This document shows positions 28,813-39,128 of a stretch of 64,000 bases of DNA, piece by piece. The stretch lies in assembly GCA_020403245.1 (NCBI GenBank), contig JADBYA010000002.1, positions 248,001-312,000 on the forward strand. Direction: 5' to 3'. A program made the position numbers and the translations under genes. A model generated the notes under the pieces. That model saw only the letters and a list, made by a program, of their open reading frames with translations. It did not search any database and was not told the origin of the DNA. The first letter of the stretch is position 1, and every line of letters begins with the position of its first letter. The DNA comes from Flavobacterium sp. Lineage in GTDB: Bacteria > Bacteroidota > Bacteroidia > Flavobacteriales > Flavobacteriaceae.

Positions 28813-29346
28813 TTACTCAACAACTTCCAATTTTACGATTATTACACCAGAATTTTTGTTGGAAGATATATCCATAAAAGCCCTTCTACTCAAATCTATT
28901 TCTCGAACTTTTGAAAATGGTCCACGATCGTTAATTTCAACAATTACCGATTTGCCATTCGCTTCGTTAGTTACTCTTACTTTGGTACCAAAAGGCAATT
29001 TTTTATGAGCCGCGGTGTATTTATTATTATCAAATTTTTTTCCGCTTGCTGTTCTTCTACCATTGAATTTGTTATGATAATAGGAGGCGTGAGCGTTTTT
29101 TTTGATTTGTTTTACGATACCATTTTGGAATAAGTCATTCAGCGAATCTTGTTCCGTTAAAGGGAATTTAGGTGCTAAAGAATCTTTTTTTATAATATTA
29201 AAATTAGATGGCTCTTTAGCATCAGTTACTTTCGGCTTGTCTGTTTTCTTTTCTTGTACTTTTTCTTTTTGCTGTTTTTGTTTAGGATTTGTTTGTATCA
29301 CAACACTACATAGCGAAAATAATAGTACGATTAATTTATGCCCCAT
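28813..29346 (-). CDS. RlpA-like septal ring lytic transglycosylase family protein
   Basis: ASYYHNKFNGRRTASGKKFDNNKYTAAHKKLPFGTKVRVTN...VIVEINDRGPF...REIDLSRRAF. Confidence 0.92.
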   Translation of the reverse strand: MGHKLIVLLFSLCSVVIQTNPKQKQQKEKVQEKKTDKPKVTDAKEPSNFNIIKKDSLAPKFPLTEQDSLNDLFQNGIVKQIKKNAHASYYHNKFNGRRTASGKKFDNNKYTAAHKKLPFGTKVRVTNEANGKSVIVEINDRGPFSKVREIDLSRRAFMDISSNKNSGVIIVKLEVVE

Positions 29347-29357
29347 TTATATATTTT

Positions 29358-29383
29358 TAGGATAAAAAAAGTCCTTTTAAGGA
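29358..29383 (-). terminator. Terminator of 29393-29821 gene
   Basis: AAGTCCTTTTAAGGACTT palindrome with T-run on minus strand. Confidence 0.7.
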
Positions 29384-29392
29384 CTTCATTTG

Positions 29393-29821
29393 TTATTTAT
29401 TGAACCACAAACTCCAAGGAATTCTACTTAAAATCAATGCCAAACCAATACCATAAAAAACAGCAATTGATTTAAATTTTGCAGTATTGGTTTCCCCTTT
29501 TTTATGTTTGGACCATCCAATAGTTATTAAAACAATAGCAATAATATTGGTTAACGGATGTTCAAGTGAAGTAAGTCTGAGTGCGGCATCTTTCATCTGA
29601 CCAAAAACGACTGAACCTAGAGGAGAGATAAAATATAGAACTAATCCAACTACCAATTGAATATGAGTGGCTATTAATCCAAACAAAGCAATTTTTCTGT
29701 CTTTGGCAGTGAATTGTCTTTTGGAAGACATTCCCATGAAAGAATTTACAACAGCAAAAACCAATAATAATAATGCTAAATAAGCCCAACCCGAATGGAA
29801 TTTTTGAATAAAATGATACAT
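29393..29821 (-). CDS. Small multi-pass membrane protein (flavobacterial 'cytochrome B'-annotated family)
   Basis: Four predicted hydrophobic segments, FHSGWAYLALLLL...; function unclear. Confidence 0.7.
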   Translation of the reverse strand: MYHFIQKFHSGWAYLALLLLVFAVVNSFMGMSSKRQFTAKDRKIALFGLIATHIQLVVGLVLYFISPLGSVVFGQMKDAALRLTSLEHPLTNIIAIVLITIGWSKHKKGETNTAKFKSIAVFYGIGLALILSRIPWSLWFNK

Positions 29822-29865
29822 TGTTTTCTTTTTAGAAAAACAAATATAACGAAAAAGGCATAAAA

Positions 29866-29892
29866 AAACGGCAACGCTAGTTACCGTTTTAA
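29866..29892 (-). terminator. Terminator of pgi
   Basis: ACGGTAAC-tagc-GTTGCCGT + T-run (minus strand). Confidence 0.7.
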
Positions 29893-29895
29893 CAT

Positions 29896-31572
<1,677 letters not shown>

Positions 31573-31649
31573 ATTTACAACTATTGATGGGAAAAAGTAA
31601 AAGAATAATTTACGCTAACGTTGTAGTGAGAAAATATTTTATTTATAAA

Positions 31650-32888
31650 TTAGTTTTTGAACTTCAATGCAGCTGTGCTGTCTAATACTTTTTTAAGTGG
31701 TGTTATTGTTGCTATGAATTTTTGCTTGTATTTTGAGTCCATTGGAGTTGAGGTGGGTAATTTTAGTCGCAAAGCATCTACTTGCACTCCGTTTTTCCAA
31801 AAACGATAACAAACATGTGGTCCAGTTGCCAATCCAGTACTTCCCACTTTGCCAATAACCTGTCCTTGTGTCACTCTTTGACCACGACGAACTACTATTT
31901 TGGACATGTGAAGGTATTGTGTGGAATACATTCTATCATGTTTTACTTTAACAAAATTCCCGTTTCCTGTGGTGTAACCTGCTTGCTCAACAATTCCTGA
32001 AGCTGTTGTCATAATGGGAGTTCCAGTTGGCGCAGCATAATCTGTTCCATTGTGTGCCTTCCATCTTTTTTGTACGGGATGAAATCTATTTTTGGTATAT
32101 CGGGATGTGATATTTATAAATTTTAATGGAGCTTTCAGAAAGAAGTTTTTCAACGTTTTTCCTTCTTCATCATAATATTCTTGTTTGCTTGTGCTACCAT
32201 CTGGCGTGAAAGGGAAAGCGTAGATATTTTTTCCTTTGTATTCAAAAAAAGCAGCTTTTAAACTATCGACGCCATCATAAATAGTGTCATTAATGAAACG
32301 TTCTGTAAAGGTTAAACCAAATTTATCCCCTTTTTGTAATTTAAAAAAATCAATAGACCAAGCATAAATTTTAGCAATTTTTGAAGCTAATGCTGGATCT
32401 ACTTTTTCATTTGCCAAAGTTTCAGAAAGAGAACCGTTTAAAGCACCCGCAATAGTTCGTGTCTTAAATTTTAATGGACGGGTTTTTTTATGTACCTCAA
32501 TTGAGTCCCTAAAATCAATTACATAGTAATTCAACTTGTCGGGTTGATAAATAAAAACTTGAATTTCATTGGTTTTGTTTTTACTACGAAGAATGGTGTA
32601 TGGTTTTCCTTTACGAATTGTTCTAACATCAAAGGAGTCTTTTACTTTCAAAACAATATCATAAACTTCTTTTCCTTTAAGATTCTGTTTTTCTATTAAA
32701 CTTCCAAAAGTATCTCCCGATTTTACAGTATCATTGAGCATATTAAAATCATGCAGGTTAAATCCAAATTCCACCAGTTTAGGTCTCGTTTTTGGAATAA
32801 CTATTTCTACCTCTTCAGTTTTATCACAAGAAATAAGAAATGTAGAAATTAGCAATAAAAAGAAAATTTTTTGGGGAATTTTTGACAT
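31650..32888 (-). CDS. M23 family metallopeptidase, lipoprotein-like
   Basis: FLISCDK lipobox; HNGTDYAAPTGTPIMTTASGIVEQAGYTTGNGNFVKVKH...STQYLHMSK; VGSTGLATGPHVCYRFWKNG. Confidence 0.93.
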   Translation of the reverse strand: MSKIPQKIFFLLLISTFLISCDKTEEVEIVIPKTRPKLVEFGFNLHDFNMLNDTVKSGDTFGSLIEKQNLKGKEVYDIVLKVKDSFDVRTIRKGKPYTILRSKNKTNEIQVFIYQPDKLNYYVIDFRDSIEVHKKTRPLKFKTRTIAGALNGSLSETLANEKVDPALASKIAKIYAWSIDFFKLQKGDKFGLTFTERFINDTIYDGVDSLKAAFFEYKGKNIYAFPFTPDGSTSKQEYYDEEGKTLKNFFLKAPLKFINITSRYTKNRFHPVQKRWKAHNGTDYAAPTGTPIMTTASGIVEQAGYTTGNGNFVKVKHDRMYSTQYLHMSKIVVRRGQRVTQGQVIGKVGSTGLATGPHVCYRFWKNGVQVDALRLKLPTSTPMDSKYKQKFIATITPLKKVLDSTAALKFKN

Positions 32889-32898
32889 CTTTTTTTAC

Positions 32899-33834
32899 TT
32901 ATAATCCTTCGCCCCAATTTTTTAATTCTTCATCACTCCACAATTCGGGGAAAAATATTCTTCTTTGGTATTTTGGATGCATGTATTTTTTCCAGTCGCT
33001 TCCGCCAGTCGCTTCGCCAGAACCTTGTCCGCTATCAATGTATTTTTTGGCAGCGTTTAAATGGCCCATTACCCATGTGATGTTTACCGTGTAGTCATAA
33101 TGACGCATAGCACTAACTAATGCTTCATTTTTTTGATCATCCAGAGGGAGTTGCTGGAATTTTTGCCAAATGTTTATGGTGTTGTATTCTTCCATATAGC
33201 GCAGGAATTCATCTCTATATTTTCTTTCGAATTCTAAAATCAAAAAGGATTTTTCGCCTGTGGCATAATCTTTTCCTGCAGCTTGCCAATATAAATGTTC
33301 AAAGGCATGAGAATAAGGTGTGTTTCTGTCGATGGATGCTCTAAATCGGTAATCGATAAGGTTGATTAAATCGGTAGAAGAGAATTCAATAAATCGGTAT
33401 TGTGCACTTTGAAATCCACTTGCCGGTGTCAAAGTATTTCTAAACTTCATGTATTGTTCTACTTCCATTCCGTCGCCCATGATGTCAAATGAAGTGGTTA
33501 ACATATTAAAATAGCGGCTTATTCTTCTCAATTTTTCGCTAAAAAAGGCGGTTTCAGGTGTATCAGTATGACACAATTGATTAATTTCCCAAAGTATCAT
33601 TTTGAATAACAACTCGTTGACTTGATGATACATGATAAAAACCATTTCGTCGGGCAAAACGGTTCTTTGTGTTTGTAGATTTAACAAAGCATCGGTTTGG
33701 ATATAATCCCAGTATGTTATAGGTTTTGACCATAGCAGCCCTTCAAGGTGTGTTTCCGTTTTTTGATTGATAGCTTCAAATTTTTGTTCTAAAGCTTCTA
33801 AAGTTGTATAGTAGTTTGTTGTTTTAATATTCAT
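32899..33834 (-). CDS. kynA: Tryptophan 2,3-dioxygenase
   Basis: DEMVFIMYHQVNELLFKMILWEI, PASGFQSAQYRFIEF, WVMGHLNAAKKYID...GGSDWKKYMHP. Confidence 0.9.
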   Translation of the reverse strand: MNIKTTNYYTTLEALEQKFEAINQKTETHLEGLLWSKPITYWDYIQTDALLNLQTQRTVLPDEMVFIMYHQVNELLFKMILWEINQLCHTDTPETAFFSEKLRRISRYFNMLTTSFDIMGDGMEVEQYMKFRNTLTPASGFQSAQYRFIEFSSTDLINLIDYRFRASIDRNTPYSHAFEHLYWQAAGKDYATGEKSFLILEFERKYRDEFLRYMEEYNTINIWQKFQQLPLDDQKNEALVSAMRHYDYTVNITWVMGHLNAAKKYIDSGQGSGEATGGSDWKKYMHPKYQRRIFFPELWSDEELKNWGEGL

Positions 33835-34610
33835 TTTTTTTCTAGTTTAACCATAAATGGATTTTTTAATCCTTTGAAATTTTCTAAGTCAGCTTTAATA
33901 GAACCAACAGCCAAACTTGCTTTTATTCGAAGTGGAATTTTATTTTCATCATCTGATATCCATACGGTTAAGCTTTCTTCTTCTTTAAAAACTCTTCCAG
34001 ATTGAACAATCGGTCTAAAAATCATACAGGGAGCGATGCCAAATTTAGTAGCAATATCTTCTCGTCCGATGAATTTTAACTTAAACTTAAAAACCTCATC
34101 ATCAAAAAACATATCTACAACTACTGACTCCCCTACTTTTAATTTATCAATTGTAGGATAGTTTCTTAAGAAGTAAAAAGTTGAAATAATATCTTGCACA
34201 TTTTCAGTAACTAAGAAAGTTTTTTCAGTTTTGTTTTTATAATCCTTTAAAAGAACTTTATTAGCATCTTGATTAAAAAAACCTTCTTGGTTTTTGGTAT
34301 AGCCGCCTTCGTCTATTTTTCTAACAAATTGAAAGGGTTTGTTCGTCACTTTGTCAAAATAACTTTCATACGTGTCATCCACTTTAAAAAAGAAACGGGA
34401 CATTCCAACAGTGTATCCTTTCCCAATTGCATGATATACTTTTATGTTGTTTTTAACAGCTTCTTGTATTTCGAGAGTGGCAAAACCAGCATTGATGAAT
34501 CCATAGTGAATTCTGAATTTGAACCATTCGCCAGCATCATAGGCAACAGGTTTTTGAGAATCAAAGCTCACGGTTATGAAAAGCAAAAATAGGAAGAAGT
34601 ATTTTTTCAT
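33831..34610 (-). CDS. DUF3108 domain-containing protein
   Basis: GEWFKFRIHYGFINAGFATLEI N-terminus and overall pattern of the DUF3108 family. Confidence 0.8.
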   Translation of the reverse strand: MKKYFFLFLLFITVSFDSQKPVAYDAGEWFKFRIHYGFINAGFATLEIQEAVKNNIKVYHAIGKGYTVGMSRFFFKVDDTYESYFDKVTNKPFQFVRKIDEGGYTKNQEGFFNQDANKVLLKDYKNKTEKTFLVTENVQDIISTFYFLRNYPTIDKLKVGESVVVDMFFDDEVFKFKLKFIGREDIATKFGIAPCMIFRPIVQSGRVFKEEESLTVWISDDENKIPLRIKASLAVGSIKADLENFKGLKNPFMVKLEKK

Positions 34611-34665
34611 TTTTTTTCATTAAATTTTGCAAACAAGTGCAATATCCGTTCCAAATGTATTAAAA

Positions 34666-34780
34666 CAAAAAAACTCAGTCAAATTAATGACCGAGTTTTT
34701 ATGCTATTAACCAACCAAAAAACTATAAATTATGAAAATTTATCCAAAAATGAGAGGAAACCACTCCTCTGTTATTTTTG
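34666..34780 (-). ncRNA. Candidate small RNA with three hairpins
   Basis: Minus strand: TACATTTG (34786-34793), hairpin AGAGGA/TCCTCT (34753-34770), hairpin ATAAATT/AATTTAT (34725-34743), terminator AAACTCGGTCA..TGACTGAGTTTTTTT (34666-34699). Confidence 0.55.
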
Positions 34781-34905
34781 TGATGCAAATGTAATTTAAT
34801 TTCTTGCGTTATTGCAAGCAAAAAACTAACTTTAACAGTAATTTAGCAAAAAAAGCGTTACTACAACGTTGTATTTTATTAATTCCGCAATAAAATTAAC
34901 TTTTT

Positions 34906-36066
34906 TTACAATGTTCCTCGCAACATTTGTTCTCTCTCTATAGATTCAAACAACGCTTTAAAATTTCCTGCACCAAAACCTTTGGCACCCATTCTTTGAA
35001 TGATTTCAAAAAATAAAGTTGGTCTGTCTTGTACAGGTTTGGTGAAAATTTGAAGTAAATAACCATCTTCATCGGCATCAACCATAATGGCTAACTTTTC
35101 AATTTCATTGATGTCTTCTTTCATCATATCCATATGAACGCCTAATCTTTCAGGTATTGCTTGATAATAGGAATGTGGTGGTGCCGACAGGAATTCTACA
35201 CCTCTTGCTCTAAGTTGTGATACTGTGGAAATAATATCATCAGTAGCAATAGCAATGTGTTGTACTCCTGGTCCTCCATAAAAATCTAAATATTCTTCAA
35301 TTTGAGATCTTTTCTTTCCTTTGGCTGGTTCGTTTATTGGAAATTTAATTCTACCGTTTCCGTTGCTCATCACTTTACTCATCAAAGCAGAATAATCGGT
35401 ATGAATTTGTTTGTCATCAAACGATAAGAAATTCACAAATCCCATGACATCTTCATAGAATTTTACCCAAGTATTCATTTCATTCCAACCTACATTTCCT
35501 ACCATGTGGTCTATATATTTTAATCCAACGGAGGAAGGATTATAATCTGATTTCCATTCTTTATAACCCGGTAAAAAGATACCGTGGTAGTTTTTTCGTT
35601 GTACAAAAATATGCACTGTTTCTCCATAGGTATAAATGCCTGAACGAACAACTTCGCCATGTTCATCTTTTTCAACCGTAGGTTTCATAAATGGTTTTGC
35701 ACCACGCTTGGTTGTTTCTTCAAAGGATTTTGAAGCATCTTCTACCCATAGAGCAATGACTTTTACGCCATCACCATGTTTAACAATGTGTTGATAGATT
35801 GGCGATTCTGGATTTATAGGGGTGGTTAATACTAAACGAATTTTATCTTGTTTTAACACATAACTGGCTCTGTCTTTTACACCCGTTTCCAAGCCAGCAT
35901 AAGCCAGAGATTGATATCCAAAAGCAGTTTTGTAATAATGTGCCGATTGTTTGGCGTTTCCAACATAAAATTCTACGTAATCTGTTCCTAAAAGCGGAAG
36001 GAAGTCTTGAGCGCCTTCAAATATTTTTTCTAAACCGTAGTCAACGGATTTTACTTCTTTACTCAT
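34906..36066 (-). CDS. hppD: 4-hydroxyphenylpyruvate dioxygenase
   Basis: DYVEFYVGNAKQSAHYYKTAFGY, YIDHMVGNV, EYLDFYGGPGVQHIAIATDDI, YLLQIFTKPVQDRPTLFFEIIQRMGAKGFGAGNFKALFESIE. Confidence 0.97.
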   Translation of the reverse strand: MSKEVKSVDYGLEKIFEGAQDFLPLLGTDYVEFYVGNAKQSAHYYKTAFGYQSLAYAGLETGVKDRASYVLKQDKIRLVLTTPINPESPIYQHIVKHGDGVKVIALWVEDASKSFEETTKRGAKPFMKPTVEKDEHGEVVRSGIYTYGETVHIFVQRKNYHGIFLPGYKEWKSDYNPSSVGLKYIDHMVGNVGWNEMNTWVKFYEDVMGFVNFLSFDDKQIHTDYSALMSKVMSNGNGRIKFPINEPAKGKKRSQIEEYLDFYGGPGVQHIAIATDDIISTVSQLRARGVEFLSAPPHSYYQAIPERLGVHMDMMKEDINEIEKLAIMVDADEDGYLLQIFTKPVQDRPTLFFEIIQRMGAKGFGAGNFKALFESIEREQMLRGTL

Positions 36067-36148
36067 TGTGTTTGGTATTAAGATAAAAGTATTAAGAATC
36101 AAGACCGAGCTTATTCAAAAATAACTTTCAATTTTTTATTAATTTTAA

Positions 36149-37306
36149 TTATTCTAACCAAGATTGGAAATAGGTGTCATCGGCAATTTTCATGGCATCT
36201 TCAGTAACCATTAATGGTTTGAAAGTATCTACCATAACGGCTAGTTCTTGCGTTTCTTTTTTGCCAATGCTTCTCTCGGCTGCTCCAGGGTGTGGACCAT
36301 GAGGAATTCCTGCTGGGTGCAATGAAATATTTCCAGGCGCTACATCATTTCTACTCATAAAATCACCATCTACATAGTACAAAACCTCATCAGAATCGAT
36401 ATTACTGTGATTATAAGGCGCTGGAATTGACAATGGATGATAATCGTATAAACGCGGGACGAAAGAGCAAACTACAAATGCAGTGGTTTCGAATGTTTGA
36501 TGTACTGGTGGCGGTTGATGAATACGACCTGTAATTGGTTCGAAATCATGAATAGAAAGGGCATATGGATAATTGAATCCATCATATCCAATGACGTCAA
36601 AAGGATGTGAAGCATATATCATTTCGAAAATTTCGTCTTTCTTTTTTACTTTGATGGTGAATTCTCCCTTTTCATTATTGGTTTCTAATTCATAGGGACG
36701 ACGAATGTCTCTTTCACAAAATGGGGAATGTTCCAAAAGTTGACCAAACCAATTGCGATACTGTTTTGGGGTGTAAATTGGCACGTGAGATTCTACAATA
36801 AATAATCGATTGTCTTCATTGTCAAAATCAATTTTGTAAATAATTCCGCGAGGAATAATCAGATAATCTCCATATTTAAAATCAAGGTTTCCGTAAATGG
36901 TTCGTAATTTTCCTGATCCTTTATGAATAAAAATCATTTCGTCAGAATCGGAATTTTTATAGAAATAATCGGTTGTGGACTTTCTTGGCGCAGCGAGTAC
37001 AATATGACAATCTGAATTGGTCAATATAATTTTTCTACTCTCAAGAAAATCATCTTGTGGTGCTATATTAAAACCTTTTAACTTATAAGATTGAATATTA
37101 TTGGATTTGGAAATTATTGGCGCTACACTATATTGAGAACGAATTTCTTTGACTTGTGTTGGTCGTTGCTCGTGATAGGAATTAGTTGACATGCCGTCAA
37201 AACCCACGGTTCCAAAAAGTTGTTCATAATACAAATCTCCGTTTGGTTTTCGGAATTGAGTATGACGTTTAGGGGGAATATTTCCAAGTTTGTGATAAAA
37301 TGGCAT
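36149..37306 (-). CDS. hmgA: Homogentisate 1,2-dioxygenase
   Basis: GDYLIIPRGIIYKI, FNYPYALSIHDFEPITGRIHQPPPVHQTFE, HPAGIPHGPHPGAAE. Confidence 0.93.
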   Translation of the reverse strand: MPFYHKLGNIPPKRHTQFRKPNGDLYYEQLFGTVGFDGMSTNSYHEQRPTQVKEIRSQYSVAPIISKSNNIQSYKLKGFNIAPQDDFLESRKIILTNSDCHIVLAAPRKSTTDYFYKNSDSDEMIFIHKGSGKLRTIYGNLDFKYGDYLIIPRGIIYKIDFDNEDNRLFIVESHVPIYTPKQYRNWFGQLLEHSPFCERDIRRPYELETNNEKGEFTIKVKKKDEIFEMIYASHPFDVIGYDGFNYPYALSIHDFEPITGRIHQPPPVHQTFETTAFVVCSFVPRLYDYHPLSIPAPYNHSNIDSDEVLYYVDGDFMSRNDVAPGNISLHPAGIPHGPHPGAAERSIGKKETQELAVMVDTFKPLMVTEDAMKIADDTYFQSWLE

Positions 37307-37469
37307 TTTATTTTTTGTTTAAAGTTTAACATTTTAAAGTTTACAGTTGTTTCAAACTTTGAAGCTAACAATAACCAAATGGCTCATTCAGGATTTCTCT
37401 TGATGAGGAATTTTAGATGGATTAGTAAGTTGTCCCATTTTTTCATATAACAAATATCGTGAATTTTTT

Positions 37470-37510
37470 AAACAAAAAAATCCAAAAGATGTTTTCTTTT
37501 GGATTTTTAT
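37470..37510 (-). terminator. Terminator of APC permease gene
   Basis: ATCCAAAAGA-tgtt-TTCTTTTGGAT with T-run on minus strand. Confidence 0.7.
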
Positions 37511-37524
37511 ATGTTGATATAATT

Positions 37525-39039
37525 TTATAAAAATTCTTTTTCTATAATGTCGTTATTCTCCAGATTAGATCTTCTTTTGCTGTATAAAAAATAAACGGCA
37601 ATGCCTACTGCACCCCAAATTAAAAATGCAATCCAAGTATGAAGTCGAACGAAACACATTAAAAAGATATTAAATGAAACGCCAAGTGTACCAACAACAT
37701 AAACAGCTGGTGTTTTAAACGGTCTATCTAGGTCTGGTTTTTTGTAACGAAGCATCATTACTGCGATACATACCATTGCAAAAGCAAGCAATGTTCCCAT
37801 ACTGCACATTTCACTAACATTATTTATAGGCGTAACGGCTGCTACGATAGATATAATTGCACCGACTAAAATGGTACTTTTGTAGGGTGTTTTAAATTCT
37901 GGATGAATAGATTTAAAAAATTTTGGCAACAAACCATCTTTAGCCATGCCAAGGAATATTCTTGTTTGTCCCAACATCATTACGAGCATTACTGATGTTA
38001 AACCTGCTGTTGCTGCAAGAGTTATTATAAATACCGCCCAAGTCAAACCCTTCTCGCTAAACGCTGATGCTACAGGTGCAGCTTTGTCCAAAACTGAGTA
38101 AGGAACCATTCCGGTTAGCACTAGAGAAACTAAAATATACAACACGGTACAAATTACAAGCGAAGCAATAATAGCAAATGGTACATCTTTTTTTGGATTT
38201 ATTGCTTCGCCAGCTTGAGTAGAAACGGCATCAAAACCTATGTAGGCAAAAAATACTATGGTTGCAGCAGTCAGCACACCACCAAAGCCAAAATTCATTT
38301 TCCCAGTGGCATTACCCATTTCGTCTAAGGCAGGAATGGCTTCAGGTATAAATGGATGCCAATTACTAGTATCGATATAAAAGGCGCCAACTATAATTAC
38401 AAATAATACTACGGCTACTTTAACGACAACAATAATATTATTGGTACTTGCTGCTTCTTTTATACCTTTTATTAAAACGCCTGTAACAATCCATGTAATT
38501 AAAAATGCTGGTAAGTTGAAAGCGAAGCTAGGTAAATCCAATAATTGATTCGGAAATTCTTTATTGTGTTCGATTATTTTCTCAGTAGCAGTAGCCAAGT
38601 CGTTACACAACCAAATAGGAATATCAATACCAAAGAGGTGTAAAAACTTTACAAAATAGCCACTCCAAGCTACGGCAACGGTAGTGGCACCCATCATATA
38701 TTCTAAAATAAGATTCCACCCAATAAACCATGCAAAAAGTTCGCCAACCGTCCCATAGGCGTAGGCGTAAGCCGAACCCTCAACAGGTAAAACAGATGCA
38801 AATTCTGCATAACACAACGATGCAAATAAGCAACCGATGCCAGCTATAACAAATGATAAAGCTAATGCAGGGCCAGCATAATCATGGGCTGCAATTCCTG
38901 TTAACGTAAAAATACCTCCTCCAATGATTGCGCCAATTCCTAACGAAGTTAAGCCCCAACGGGTAAGAATGCGTTTTAAGTCACTTTTTTTCATATCTGC
39001 CTCAAAAGCAGCAACAGGTTTAACTCTCCAAATAGACAT
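37525..39039 (-). CDS. APC family amino acid permease
   Basis: LGIGAIIGGGIFTLTGIAAHDYAGPALALSFVIAGIGCLFASLCYAEFAS; 12+ TM segments. Confidence 0.95.
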   Translation of the reverse strand: MSIWRVKPVAAFEADMKKSDLKRILTRWGLTSLGIGAIIGGGIFTLTGIAAHDYAGPALALSFVIAGIGCLFASLCYAEFASVLPVEGSAYAYAYGTVGELFAWFIGWNLILEYMMGATTVAVAWSGYFVKFLHLFGIDIPIWLCNDLATATEKIIEHNKEFPNQLLDLPSFAFNLPAFLITWIVTGVLIKGIKEAASTNNIIVVVKVAVVLFVIIVGAFYIDTSNWHPFIPEAIPALDEMGNATGKMNFGFGGVLTAATIVFFAYIGFDAVSTQAGEAINPKKDVPFAIIASLVICTVLYILVSLVLTGMVPYSVLDKAAPVASAFSEKGLTWAVFIITLAATAGLTSVMLVMMLGQTRIFLGMAKDGLLPKFFKSIHPEFKTPYKSTILVGAIISIVAAVTPINNVSEMCSMGTLLAFAMVCIAVMMLRYKKPDLDRPFKTPAVYVVGTLGVSFNIFLMCFVRLHTWIAFLIWGAVGIAVYFLYSKRRSNLENNDIIEKEFL

Positions 39040-39128
39040 AAATAATAATTTTAGGTTATAGTTTTCAAATATAGTTTTTTATGGTTCACAAAGAAAAAAA
39101 AATAGTTTTTGAGGTTTTTAAAAAAATC

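Noticed and set aside
34732-34794. 20-codon plus-strand ORF MKIYPKMRGNHSSVIFVMQM
   Set aside because: Promoter- and terminator-like signals around it are oriented on the minus strand; no ribosome-binding or homology support
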